A DNA stretch of 64,000 nucleotides. Source: Humulus lupulus. Lineage: Eukaryota > Streptophyta > Magnoliopsida > Rosales > Cannabaceae. This document shows positions 36,340 through 48,767 of this stretch, one piece after another. Every line of letters starts with the position of its first letter. Position 1 is the first letter of the stretch. A program made the position numbers and the translations under genes. The notes below the pieces were generated by a model. That model was not told the origin of the DNA. It saw nothing but the letters and a program-made list of their open reading frames with translations, and ran no database searches. The stretch is taken from assembly GCF_963169125.1 (NCBI RefSeq), contig NC_084794.1, positions 91,929,018 through 91,993,017 of the forward strand, given 5' to 3'.

Positions 36340-37301
36340 CTAATTATTATTGTCTTCATCAAAAGTTTCATTTAGAAAATCTTCAACATTCGTGCTTCGA
36401 CTCAAACCTTCATGAGACTGTGGTGCTGGTGGCGAAGGATAATATGGCCGAGGCTGTGGGCGAATCAAAGGAGACTGCTGCTGTTGTTGATTCGGAGAAG
36501 TGTAGTACTGCTGATTATAAACGGGCTGCTGTGTCGATCCTCCATAATGAGGATATACCGGCTGCTGCTGCATGAACGGCCCAAATTGACCATACATAGG
36601 TTGTTGTTGTTGTTGCTGCTGCTGCGGTAATCCTCCAAACTGACTTCCCATAGGTTGTGTCTGAGGAAACTGGGAAGAAAGTCCAAACATATAATTAAAA
36701 AGTGGCGACTGAGAGGAACCACCAGATATGTTTGGAGAATTTTGTTGTGGTTGTTGTGGCATCGACGACGTCCCCGGACTTTGATTAGATGTACTACCTT
36801 GTTGTTGAGAAGGTAAGAACTGCTGCAATAAACTTTCATAGCGTGGGTCATGGAGGGAAGAATCAGTCTGCAAATTTCCTGACTCGACCTTATCACGCAT
36901 CTTAACCCACATCTCAGCCAAAACTCCCATCATCTCTGGAGTCACATTAGTAGGAACTTGTGACTGAGTTTGGCTTGAACTTTGACTTGTGGAGCTAGAT
37001 GTTGATTTCTTCCCTTTGCCTCTAGGCCTGTATCCCACTCCACCACATTGGCAACATCTGCTTCCGCTTCACCATGATATATCCACTTCTCGTAACCTCG
37101 ATGAAAACCCCAATCGAATACGTGTGCTTTCACCATAGGTATAGTTTCAAGCCTATTATTTATGCATCTAACACACGGACACCTAATTCTACCAGAGGAA
37201 TCCTTATATTCCGACGCCATCGTCAAAAAAGCTTGTAGACCGTTCCAATATTCTCGACAAGCACGATTTCTCAATGTCGTCCAAGTCTTGTCGATCGCCA
37301 T
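36340..37301 (-). pseudogene. Transposase-associated domain plus Gln-rich C-terminal region
   Basis: The ATG at 37301 opens MAIDKTWTTLRNRACREYW, then IRCPCVRCINNR and V.DWGFHRGYEKWIYHGE. This is the Transpos_assoc domain (PF13963) at the N-terminus of En/Spm-type transposases, with the CPC..C cysteines and the final HGE intact. Near 37036 the frame changes. The second frame runs GYRPRGKGKKST, EMWVKMRDKVESG, then a long Gln/Ser/Pro-rich tract with a run of eight or more Gln, ending FDEDNNN. The second part resembles the C-terminus of plant Ptta/En/Spm-like proteins. The join could be a deletion scar or an unseen intron. The catalytic core is missing. Confidence 0.7.
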
Positions 37302-37599
37302 CTAAAGTGTTATAAAAATATATAAGTTTAAGATATGCGAATTTTCTTCTATTTTAAAGTGTTATAAAATGTTTATAATAGTCTATTATAAACATTTAAT
37401 AGTTTTAAACTACTTTAAAATGTTTTATAATATAAACAATTATAATTGTTATATTATATTATAAAACATTTAATACTTTTATGCTACTTTATAATGCTTT
37501 TATAATATAATTGTTATATTATATTATAAAACATTTAATAATTTTATATTATATTACAACATATTTAATAATTTTATGCTATTTTATGTTTTATCATAA

Positions 37600-38900
37600 T
37601 ATTTTATGCTATTTTATCCTAAAACTAATTATTTATTTATTTAATTAGTAAATAATTAATTATTTAATTAATTAGTTATCTATCATCTAATTTTTCCTTT
37701 ACTAAAAAATTAATTATTTAATTAATACTTAATTGTTTATTTATTTATTTAATTATTAATCATATTATTAATTTAAATGTTTACTTATTATTTAATTAAT
37801 TATTCTAATTTTTCCTTTATTTAAATAAATTATTATTATCTAATGTTTACTAATTATTTAATTAATACTTAATTGTTTATTTATTTATTTAATTATTAAT
37901 CATATTATTAATTTAAATGTTTACTTATTATTTAATTAATTAGTTAATTATTATCTAATTTTTCCTTTATTTAAATAAATTATTATTATCTAATGTTTAC
38001 TAATTATTTAATTAATTATTCTAATTTTTCCGTTATTTAAATAAATTATTATTATCTAATGTTTACAAATTATTTAATTAATTATTTAATTAATACTTAA
38101 TTGTTTATTTATTTATTTAATTATTAATCATATTATTAATTTAAATGTTTACTTATTATTTAATTAATTAGTTAATTAATTATTCTAATTTTTCCTTTAT
38201 TAAAATAAATTATTATTATCTAATGTTAATTAATTATTTAATTAATACTTAATTGTTTATTTATTTATTTAATTATTAATCATATTATTAATTTAAATGT
38301 TTACTTATTATTTAATTAATTAGTTAATTATTATCTAATTTTTCCTTTATTTAAATAAATTATTATTATCTAATTTTTACTAATTATTTAATTAATACTT
38401 AATTGTTTATTTATTTATTTAATTATTAATTTAAATGTTTACTTATTATTTAATTAATTAGTTAATTATTATCTAATTTTTCCTTTATTTAAATAAATTA
38501 TTATTATCTAATGTTTACTAATTATTTAATTAATTATTTAATTAATACGTAATTGTTTATTTATTTATTTAATTATTAATCATATTATTAATTTCAATGT
38601 TTACTTATTATTTAATTAATTAGTTAATTATTATCTAATTTTTCCTTTATTTAAATAAATTATTATTATCTAATGTTTACTAATTATTTAATTATTTATT
38701 TATTTAATTAGTTATCTATTATCTAATTATTCCCTTACTAAAAAATTAATTATTTAATTCATACTTAATTATTTATTTATTTAATATTCATTTAATTATT
38801 TATTTATCATATTATTAATTCAAATCTTTCCTAATTATTTAATTAATTATTAATTAATAATAAATTAATTAATTAATTAATTAATTATTTATTTAGTTAT
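37600..38900. repeat. AT-rich tandem array of about 150-bp units
   Basis: AATTGTTTATTTATTTATTT recurs at 37731, 37871, 38099, 38251, 38401 and 38551. The last three spacings are 152, 150 and 150 bp. Units consist of TTAATTA, TTATTTA and TTTTTCCTTTATTTAAATAA blocks. No coding potential. Confidence 0.85.
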
Positions 38901-39854
38901 TTAACATATTTAATTATAACTATTCTAAAAACTTAATAATTAATATGTAATTAATTTAAATTATTTTTATTTAATTAATCCTATAATTACTATCAATTAT
39001 TATTCTCATATCAATTACTATCTAAGTTATTAAAATAACTTTTTTCTTTAATTTAATATTTATTTTATTGTTTATTAATATTTTATTTCTCTACCATTAA
39101 ACTATTTTTTTAATACTTAATAACAAATTTATAAAAATCTAAACTTCACAATATTAAAATAATTTTAATTAAACTATAACAAAAATACATTACAACATTC
39201 TAACAATATAATAACAATTTAACAATAATAAAAAATTATCCATTAATAATATCTAACAATATTTTAATATTCTTTAAAACTAAATGAACAAAATAAAAAA
39301 TGTATGAAATAGAAAATTAATTACCTGCAGTACAACAATAGCAAGATGCAAGATGCAGTACTCCCAATAAAGCTCTGAAATATATACATATATATATTAG
39401 ATATAAATTAATGTAATAATTAAATTTTATTTATTTGAAATTTTAATCAAATATAAAGCTTAAGGATTCATATATAGATACCACTTCAAATTCCATAAAC
39501 CACAACAAACTGTAAATATATTATTCCATAAACCACAACAAACTGTAAATATATTGAGAAAATTAAAGTTCAACTATAGAAAATTAAAGTTCAAGACCCA
39601 TAAACTATTCAAGAGTTCAAACACATTTTTAAAGTAAATGAAAACAAAACATAACAGACCTAGACCTAGACAAACAAAACACATTAAGTTACCTGCAAAT
39701 TTGAAGGCAGAAGAAGAAAAGCGCTGCAAATCTGAAGGCAGAAGAAGAAATGCTCGTCAAAGAAAATCTGAGGAGAAAAAAAACGTCTGGGTTTTTTTGG
39801 GAGGCTTGGGCGAACGGACGCGAAGAAGATGGATGGTCCGCATATATAGATTAT

Positions 39855-40225
39855 TATTGCCGGCGGAGGTCCGCCGGCAATAATAACTCCGCCGGCAATA
39901 GTACAATAACTGATATATTTTATTTATTATTACCGGCGGAACCCGCCGGCAATAATCCGCCGGTAATAATCGAAATATTATTACCGGCGGAGCCCGCCGG
40001 TAATAATCCGCCGGTAATAATGAAAGTAATAATTGGGCGGCAAATTTGCCGCGGTAATGAATTCTACTTATTACCGGCGGGTTGTCCGCCGGTAATAATA
40101 AATTTCCCGCCGGCATTACTTAAAAAATTAAAAAATAAATAAAAATAAGATTAATACCGGCGGAATTTGTTTTCCGCCGGTAAAGATCGTATTATTACCG
40201 GCGGACTATCTCCGCCGGTAATTAG
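39855..40225. repeat. right subterminal repeats of the CACTA element
   Basis: Many copies of TTATTACCGGCGG and its inverse, spaced about 25-40 bp. Small open frames reading YCRRPPVIN-like peptides across this stretch are products of the repeat. Confidence 0.85.
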
Positions 40226-40241
40226 CATTTTTGTTGTAGTG

Positions 40242-40445
40242 TGCAAGTCAATGCAACCCCGATGTAAACCCATGCAACCCAATGCAACCTAAATAAACTT
40301 TAAAAACTCAATGCATCCTATGGAAACATAAAAACTCATATGCTAATTTCATCATTGTGTAACTCATTGCAACTTCAAATGCAAGCCCAATCAACCTCAA
40401 ATGGAGGCCTATACAATCCATGCAACTTTAAAATATACCAAATGT
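40242..40445 (+). repeat. CAACC/CAATG minisatellite, right part
   Basis: Continuation of the array at 35205-35891 after the CACTA element, with the same CTCATATGCTAATTTCATC block near 40335. Confidence 0.8.
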
Positions 40446-41471
40446 GTATATTTTATCCTACTTCACTATAATTACTTATAAAGTCAACTTATATTAAGCA
40501 ATGCTAAGTAGCAACCCAATAAGAAGGATAAGTTAAAAAAAAAGAAACAATAAACATAATCCTTGGAAATTGCTAGGTAGGTATATGTATGAATATATCT
40601 CTCTCGTATTTGACAATATTGGACATATTTTAAAAAAATTCTTTTAGGATTTTTAGTATGATTTTTTTATGAGATTAACAAATTTGTTGTTGAATATTAC
40701 ACTAGTCAATTTCAAACAATTTTTTTAAAAATAATTAAACTATGACACTCCTTTATATTAAGCATATATTCTTAAATTAATTTAAGCAATAATAACACAA
40801 ATATATAGTATATATGAGCTTATTAAGGTGGTTTGATCATGGTGTATAAAAACAAAACAAAATATAATAAATAATTAGTTTTTGGGTCATACTTATATCT
40901 TTTTGTTTTCATCTATGAAGTGGGGTTATTAGATAATGAGGATGAAGATATGGCACAATTACAGAGGGGTGTCGTCATTTTAGTCGACAATACGACGCTG
41001 GTGAGGGTAGCAACAACTTTAGCGGGATTTGGCTTATTTTGGTTTTCGACAATAACGAAAGTGGTGCTGATATGTTAATGGTGGTGGAGGCAGCAACAGT
41101 TCTTTCTGGGGTTGGCTTTGTGTGGTTTTCAGCAATGACGGAAGTGGTGGTTGTGGTGTTGATTCTTTCGCAGCATGGACACATGATGAGTGTGGATATA
41201 TTGGAAGAGGCTCACAACTATGACGAGAGACCATTGTCGAAGGATTGACTTGGCATAACTACACCATGGAGCCAACTAACGTGGGAGAGGGAGAAGGAAG
41301 AAGAAAATGTATAAAAAGAATAATTAAAACATGTACACCATATATTTGAAAAAAAATACATGCATAAAAATGAAAAATAAAAAAAATCGTAAAAATGACA
41401 AAAAAGTGAGAAATCACCTTATACTGGGTGATTACCCTATTTTTTAAAAAATAATTATATTAATATAAATT
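40446..41471. other. no gene; one short tandem duplication
   Basis: AT-rich except at 40998-41165, where two diverged units of about 85 bp (AGCAACA...GG.TTTGGCTT...GGTTTTC.AC) lie in tandem. Open frames over it (for example 41039-41248) have no recognisable domain. AT-rich array sequence returns just before the LTR at 41472. Confidence 0.4.
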
Positions 41472-42750
41472 TGTAAAAACCCGACTAATTTTAAGATCTC
41501 GGACCTTTAAAACTACTAATACATAACTACTATATTTTGGATATGTACATCAAATTGTCAAACTTTATTATTAACACATAGAAAATAAAAAATTACGAGA
41601 TCCCATTGTTCATACATGAAATAATAAAGAAAACAAAATCTTTATTTAAATATTCAAAGTACTAAGTGCAGAAATTTTAACGACATAATTCAAAAGATTC
41701 AAAAATAAATAATGTCATCCTCAATTGATCCCATCGGTTCATTCTTTTAGTTCCTTGCCCAATACACAAGCCAAAGCCGCCTCAGATCCATCCCGCCTTC
41801 CATGTTCATTTTCCTGCACAATCTAAATAAAAAGGAATGAGTCTAATGCCGAGTAAGGAAAAACTACTAAAATATAAAATATAAAACATAAAACATAAAA
41901 AATAGACTTCAATATTAATGGTCATTAACTCATTATCATAGTATGTGATAAAAATCGCTACAGTCTTCTTAACTACTATTTTAGAGGTAGGTTTAGACAC
42001 AGCTATAGTCTACGATAACAATACAAATATCTGGATTTTCTATCTAAGCAACCATATTTCTCGAGCAACTAAAGACATAAAAACATACAAACACATAGCA
42101 CATAAAATCTAACTTATTTTCCTTACCAAAACTGATATATTGGGGACAAGTGCGGGATCAGAAACTCTTAAAACCAAACATTAAAACCATAAGTCTCCTA
42201 AAGAAAATAAGATGGAGAAAAGATCTAAACCATCGAAATAAAGACTTACCAAAAATCTAAAGTTTCAAGGAAATCAAGCACCGAACCAAAAGCCATTATA
42301 ACGAGTTAGAATTTGAAGTAAAATAAAAGAAAAATAATAATAATACAAATAGACTAGACTTGAGGATTAAGAGTATCTTAGATAACTTAGAACGTCGATC
42401 TATACCTCAAACATCAAAATCAAATTATAGCTTACTTCCCAAGTGTTTTAAAAGCTTAGATTTGAAAGCTTTAACCTCAAAACCCTAGTCTTTCTCTCTA
42501 GAACGAAAATAGCAACTTGGAGGCTCTGAAAAATATTTGAAAGATGATGAAATTGACTGAGTGAAGGGTCCCATTTATAGAGTTCAAGGAGTGAAACTAA
42601 CTCCCATTAAAATGAATAAAAATGGCATTTCCGCTCATCAAATGCTCATAACTCGGTCAAAATCGTTCAAGAACAAGTACAAGCTGTTAAGGACTATTTC
42701 TAGCTTCAGATTCCACAAAATTTTAAAAATGGCTGATGGAACCGATATAT

Positions 42751-45077
42751 TGTAACGCCCTGGATAGTCAAGACCGCTACACTATGTGTTTATAAAGGTG
42801 TGAGACTTGCTAATCAAGTTGTTTAATAAAAACGTGTCATTAGTTAAAATGTTCTAGGGCTAGAAGACATTTTGGCCTCAAAAGACACATTTTATAGACT
42901 ATAAACAACTTTACAGAAGGGATCCCCAAAAGTACAATGTTTAAAAGTTGGTTTAAAAAATTCGGCAGTTAAGAGTAAACATTAGCCATACTAAGGCAAA
43001 ATACAAGGTTCTAGTCCTCTCGTCCCTGTAATCTCCTCAACAGTGGCGATTGAGCGACCGACATGTACATTCACCCTGCAGAGCTCTCCAATCAAGGTTG
43101 ATCGATCTTGCCCTTGCCTTTACATGCACCACGCAACACCCGTGACCCAAGGCCCAACAAGAAAACAACATACACAGCATATATAATATTATCAAACAAA
43201 TATTCTAATAAGCATGTTCAAGTATTCAATCCATAGCATATAAGCATACTTCAAGGTACAAATAACCTCATCTATACTTAGAATATTTAACAATCTCACT
43301 AATCACAATCATAGCAAAATATAACAATCAACTAACACAAATACTAGGGCCGACACCTTAGGTCGCACCCTCTGTTTAACCCATTGACTTCGGCCTGCTT
43401 AAACCTAGCTCAGTGCATAATAAGCTATCCTTGGATACCAGTGTCCGAGCCGTGCCAATTGCACAAGTTAACCGTGGCACACTTAGGCTGTTGGTTTACA
43501 ATTTACATGGCATAATACCATTATTTCAATCATATATATGAGGGAGCCCTTAGTCCCGTTCAAATATTCAACTGAGTGTAGTTTTCTTACCTTTGGCTTC
43601 TAGATGAATTAGTTACGGGCGATACTCCTTGAGCGCGATCCGATCCCCGAGCCCTAGCTTAGCACCTAGTCACAACCATGATGAAGGATACCATTAACAA
43701 TCTTAAATGAGTTTCTAAACCAAGTTCTAGTCCTCAGAACATTGAACTTCACCAAATATGGTAAAAGATTCAGTCCCGAGCACCCTAGGTTAAATTCCCA
43801 AGCCTAAAATCTCAAAATCCCTTAAGGGCCCCGACATAGGCCATCCATGCCGCGGCATGGCCCCAGACAGAGCCCTCCATAGGCACAAAAATAGGTAAGG
43901 GCTGCGGCATTCCTTAGGCCATGCCGCGGCCCGCCCTCCTTCCTCAGCACAACTCAACTTCCAAGGGCCGCAACTCACCAAGAACTATGTCGCGGCCCGA
44001 CCCCTTCGAACCCAGAAAAACCACCATTTTGAAATCCCAAAACTCATGCAAACTCACTCAAAACCACCCCAAATCCACAACTCAATTATCCAAAGACTTC
44101 CCACAAGATCCCAACAACTCAACCCAGCTGAATCCTTGGCTAGAAACCCATCAAAGACCAATTTCAATTACTGAAACATCCTAACTTAAAAACACAAAAC
44201 CCAGCCATGGAAACTCTAAAATTCAACCATCAAACTTTGAATTGAACCTTACCTCAGTTGTAGAATCGTTTCTCCAAGGACCCCCTGGCTTATCTTCAGA
44301 GTTTCAAGCCCCAAACTCCACCTTAAATATCAAAATCACAATTATAAAAAACTCAACCATTTTTCTTAAAGTTCCTAACCACAGAACGAAAATCAATGCT
44401 TACCTTGGCTCTAACTTAGTCCTTGATTAGTTCTTGAGCTCAACCTCTAATTCAGCCCTTTAATTCCCCAAAGATTCAGCTTGATTCCAGTAATTCTTCC
44501 TCAAATTTTAGTGTTGTTCTTCCTTAGGAGAGAGAAGAGAGATAAAGAGCTGAGAAATGGTCGGTTTAATTTCTGTGTCTAGTATTTTCTAAGTCTTTCC
44601 AAGTATATCCTTAGGTTATTAGACTAATCCCAAAGCTCGGGGTGCCGGAAACGTCCCCGAGGGCAAAACGGTAAAATCCCCCAATAATCTCGCCTAAACA
44701 TCCTAACCTCAAATATATCTCCAATTATTTATTTCCATCACCTGATAGGATAAATCACTACTCGATACCTAAAATATCCCTGAATTGTCCAAAGTCAATT
44801 ATAATGCCCCATTGTGACTTTTCCCGCTATCTAGCCCTAGGATCGCCTCGAGTCGCTGGCTACAAAATTATCCACATAATAATGTGGTTCTCACACATAC
44901 AACATATCTATTTCATATTATCACATAATATCATTAATTATCATATAATATCATTCAAGCAATATCAATCCCATAATATCTCATTCAAATAAATACTATT
45001 AACTTTAATCCCATTTATGCCCTCCCGTCACACTAATCAAGGCCCTTAAGCCTTATTAGCGAGTTTGGGTCGTTACA
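42751..45077 (-). repeat. Tekay 3' LTR (2327 bp)
   Basis: Plus-strand edges TGTAACGCCC and GTCGTTACA. Its inner edge abuts the polypurine tract at 45078. A GC-rich patch at 43840-44000 repeats GCCGCGGC palindromes. Related fragments lie at 60648-63027 and 63655-64000. There is no second LTR of this sequence at the other end of the insertion. Confidence 0.85.
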
Positions 45078-45093
45078 ACTATCCCCTCCTAAT
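45078..45093 (-). promoter_or_regulatory. Tekay polypurine tract
   Basis: Minus-strand TTAGGAGGGGATAGT just before the LTR edge TGTAACGACC. Confidence 0.85.
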
Positions 45094-45113
45094 GAGAATT
45101 TCATCCTCAAAAT

Positions 45114-48100
45114 TTACCTGAATAGCTCGGGATACTGATCCCGCATCGCTAACTCTAACTCCCAGGTCGCTTCCTCGACCTTGCTATTCCTCCATAGTAC
45201 TTTCACTAACGGAATTGTCTTATTCCGTAAGACTTTGTCCTTTCGATCCAAAATCTAAACTGGTCGTTCCTCATAGGACAAGTCTGTCTGCAATTCTAAG
45301 TCCTCGTACTTCAACACATGTGATGTATCAGAGACATACTTCCGCAACATGGAGACATGGAACACATTATGAACTCCTGATAGCGACGGTGGCAAGGCAA
45401 GCCTATAAGCCACCTGTCCAATCATCTCTAGGATCTCAAAAGTTCCAACAAATCGAAGGCTCAACTTGCCCTTCACTCCAAACTTCCTCACCCCTCTCAG
45501 TGGTGAAACTCGCAGAAACACGTGGTCCCCAACCTGGAACTCCACGTTCCTACGCTTAGGATCAGCGTAGCTTTTTTGTCTACTCTGTGAGGCAAGTATC
45601 TTAGCTCAGATCTTTTCAATAGCTTCATTAGTCTTCTGAACCATATCTGGCCCCAAATACCTTCTCTCACCCATCTCATCCCAGTGAATAGGCGATCTGC
45701 ACTTTCTTCCATGTAACATCTCATAAGGAGCCACTCCAATCGTGGACTGATAACTGTTGTTATATGAAAATTTGATCAATGGGAGATACTTACTCCATGA
45801 CCCCTCGAAGTCAATCACACATGCCCTAAGCATGTGCTCCAATACCTGAATCGTCCTCTCAAACTATCCATCAGTCTGAGGATGAAAAGCTGTGCTAAAC
45901 TTCAGCTGAGTCCCCATAGCTCTATTCAAAGCTCCCCAAAACTTGGAGGTAAAGATAGGTTCTCGATCAGATACAATAGACTTTGGAACCCCATGGAGAC
46001 GAACTATCTCCCTCACATACAGTTCTGCATACTGCTCCACTGTATAGGTCGACCTCACTGGTAGAATATGAGCTGACTTGATGTATCTATCTACTATCAC
46101 CCACACCGAGTCATGAAGTCCAACTGTCCTAGGTAATCCTCCAACGAAATCCATCGTAATGTCCTCCCATTTCCACTCTAGGATACTTAAAGGCTGAAGC
46201 AATCTCGCTGGTCGCTGATGCTCAGCCTTAACCTGCTGACATGTCAAACATCTAGCCACATACTCTACCACGTCCTTCTTCATCCTGGGCCACCAATATA
46301 ATGTCCGTAGATCCTGATACATCTTTGTGGTACCCGGATGAAGTGAGTATGGCGTACTGTGAGACTCATCCAATATCTCTCGTCTGATCCCCTCATTTGC
46401 CGGAACACAAATCTGCCCCTGATACCGAAGCAAACCTGTCTCAGAAGCAGAATAATCCTTAGCTGTCCCTACTAAGACATGCTATCTAACCTCCTGCAAC
46501 TGCGCATCCACTAACTGACCCTCCTTGACCCGCTTTAACAAGGTCTACTGTAGGGTAATATTGGCTAACTGGCCTACCACCAATTCTATCTTTGCCCTGA
46601 CCATCTCATCAGCTAACTCCCTCGAGATTTGAGTGGAACTATACAACTGTTCTGGGCCCCTCCTACTCAATGCATCTGCCACCACATTGGCCTTTCCAGG
46701 GTGATAAAGAATATCACAATCATAATCCTTAACCAGCTCCAACCAACGCCTCTGCCTCATGTTCAGATCCTTCTGAGTAAAGAAATACTTCAAACTTTTA
46801 TGATCAGTGTATATCTCGCACTTCCCTCCATACAAATAATGACGCCACACCTTCAGTGCGAATACCACGGCTGCTAACTCCAAATCATGAGTCGGATACC
46901 GCTGTTCATACTCCTTCAGCTGCCGAGATGCATAAGCTATGACTTTCTCGTTCTGCATCAGCACGCAGCCTAAACCCATCCTCGATGCGTCGTAATAGAC
47001 CACAAACTTTCCTTCCTCCGAAGGAAGACTCAACACAGGTGCAGAAATGAGTCGTCGCTTCAACTCTTGAAAACTGTTCTCACACTTCTCAGTCCAAACA
47101 AACTTCTGATTCTTTCTTGTCAACTCTGTCATCGGTGAAGAAATCTTCAAGAACCCTTCAACGAATCGTCTGTAGTAACTTGCCAACCCAAGGAAACTCC
47201 GCACCTCCGAGGCGTTCCTTGGCCTCGGCCAATCCCTTACTGCTTCAACCTTGGATGGATCCACCTTAATCCCTTCTGCTCCAACTATATGTCCAAGGAA
47301 AGTCACCTCTTGCAGCAAAAACTCACACTTCTTAAACTTGGCGTACAACTGATGCTCCCTCAACCTCTGCAAAACCTATCGGAGATGCTGCTCATGCTCT
47401 ACTTTGAACTGGAATATACCAAAATGTCGTCGATGAAGACAATAATGAACTGATCCAAGAAGTCCTTGAACACCCTGTTCATCAAGTCCATGAAAGCCGC
47501 TGGGGCATTGGTCAGACCAAAGGACATGACCAAGAACTCATAATGCCCATATCATGTCCGGAAGGCCGTCTTTGGTATGTCCTCATCTTTGATCCTCAGC
47601 TGGTGATAACCAGATCAAAGATCAATCTTTGAGAACATCGTCTTTCCCTGCAACTGATCAAACAAGTCATCAATCCTTGGTAAAGGGTACTTATTCTTGA
47701 TAGTCAACTTGTTCAATTCTCGATAATATATACACATCCTCAAAGTCCCATCCTTTTTCTTCACAAACAACACTGGAGCGCCCCATGGAGAATAACTAGG
47801 CCTGATGAATCCCAAATCCAGAAGTTCTTGCAACTGTATCTTCAATTCCTTCAACTCTGCTGGTGCCATCCTGTATGGTGTCCTTGATACTGGTTCTTTC
47901 CCTGGTGCTAACTCAATCTCAAACTGAATTTCCCTGCGCTGCGGCAACCCTGACAAATCCTCAGGAAACACATCTAAGAACTCACACACCAACCTCGTCT
48001 CTCCCGGCCCTGCCAGCACAACTCTAGCGGTATCCACTACACTAGCCAGAAAACCTAAGCATCCCCCCTGCAACAAGTCTCTGGCTCTCAATGCTAAAAT

Positions 48101-48480
48101 CATGGGCACGCGGGGTCCAGACACCGCTCCCACAAAGACAAAAGGGTCTTCGCCCTCAGGCTCAAAAGTAACCATCTTCTTCCTGCAGTTAATGGTAGCT
48201 CTGTATCTCACCAACCAGTCCATCCCCAGAATCATATAAAAATCCTCTATACTCAATTCAATTAGATCTACTGATAATTCCCTACCATCCACTACCACTG
48301 GCAGTGCCCTAATCCATCTCCTAGATACTACTAGTTCTCCTGTAGGCAAAATGGTCCCAAACCCTGATGTACTATACTCACTAGGTCTACACAGTCTATC
48401 AATCACCTTATCAGAAACAAACGAATGTGTAGCACCAGAGTCTATCAAAACAGTAAAAGGAGTGCCAGCGCTAGAGAACT
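45114..48480 (-). pseudogene. Tekay chromovirus pol: protease, RT, RNase H, integrase, chromodomain
   Basis: On the minus strand: protease [13 protein letters not shown] (about 48440), RT from [19 protein letters not shown] through catalytic FIDDILVYS (about 47440-47415), then [17 protein letters not shown]. RNase H has [25 protein letters not shown] and [10 protein letters not shown], ending VADALSRR (about 46650). Integrase has YWWPRMKKDVVEYVARCLTCQ, ITMDFVGGLPRT, IVSDREPIFTSKFW and FHPQTDG. The C-terminus has a chromodomain-like stretch (KTIPLVKVLWRN...EATWELE) that marks the chromovirus branch, ending at TAA 45114-45116. In-frame stops or frameshifts occur near 48478, 47613, 47555, 47400, 46545, 45862, 45605 and 45256. 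The element cannot make its own enzymes. Confidence 0.9.
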
Positions 48481-48767
48481 GCCTGTCACTACCGAGGGAC
48501 TAGCCTCGGCCTCGGCCTGCGTCAAAGTGAATACTCGAGCTGGAGTCAAGCTATCCACTTTTCCTACTTCACCTTTCTTCACTGTTGGGCAGTCTTTTCT
48601 GAGATGCCCTACTGCTCCGCACACAAAGCACGCCTTGGCCCGATACTCACCCAGATGGCGTCTTCTACACCTCGAGCACTCCGGATAGTTCCTCCATGCC
48701 ACACCGTCACCCTGACGGCCACCCCGACCCCTCCTATTAGGACCAGGAGCGGTTGAAGTGTCAGGAG

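Larger units (their letters stand above)
35895..40241 (-). mobile_element. CACTA element, 4347 bp, deletion derivative
   Basis: Ends CACTACAAGAAAATTTGC and, inverted, CACTACAACAAAAATGC, with a 3-bp target duplication TGC at 35892-35894 and 40242-40244. Both arms (35910-36135 and 39855-40225) are packed with TTATTACCGGCGG / CCGCCGGTAATAA repeats, the subterminal transposase-binding type. Only a short coding region (36340-37301, minus) is present, far too small for the two proteins of an autonomous CACTA, so it must be moved by a transposase made elsewhere. The middle is an AT-rich tandem array. Confidence 0.9.

Noticed and set aside
36412..36630. Leu/Arg-rich plus-strand frame
   Set aside because: It is the antisense of the Gln-rich tail of the CACTA protein (CAG runs read as CTG).
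39750..40142. 130-residue frame with repeated RRxSAGNN and PPVI peptides
   Set aside because: It is an artefact of the CCGGCGGTAATAA subterminal repeats and has no start context or domain.
41039..41248. 69-residue Val-rich frame as a real gene
   Set aside because: It lies over a short tandem duplication, with frames open on both strands and no recognisable domain.
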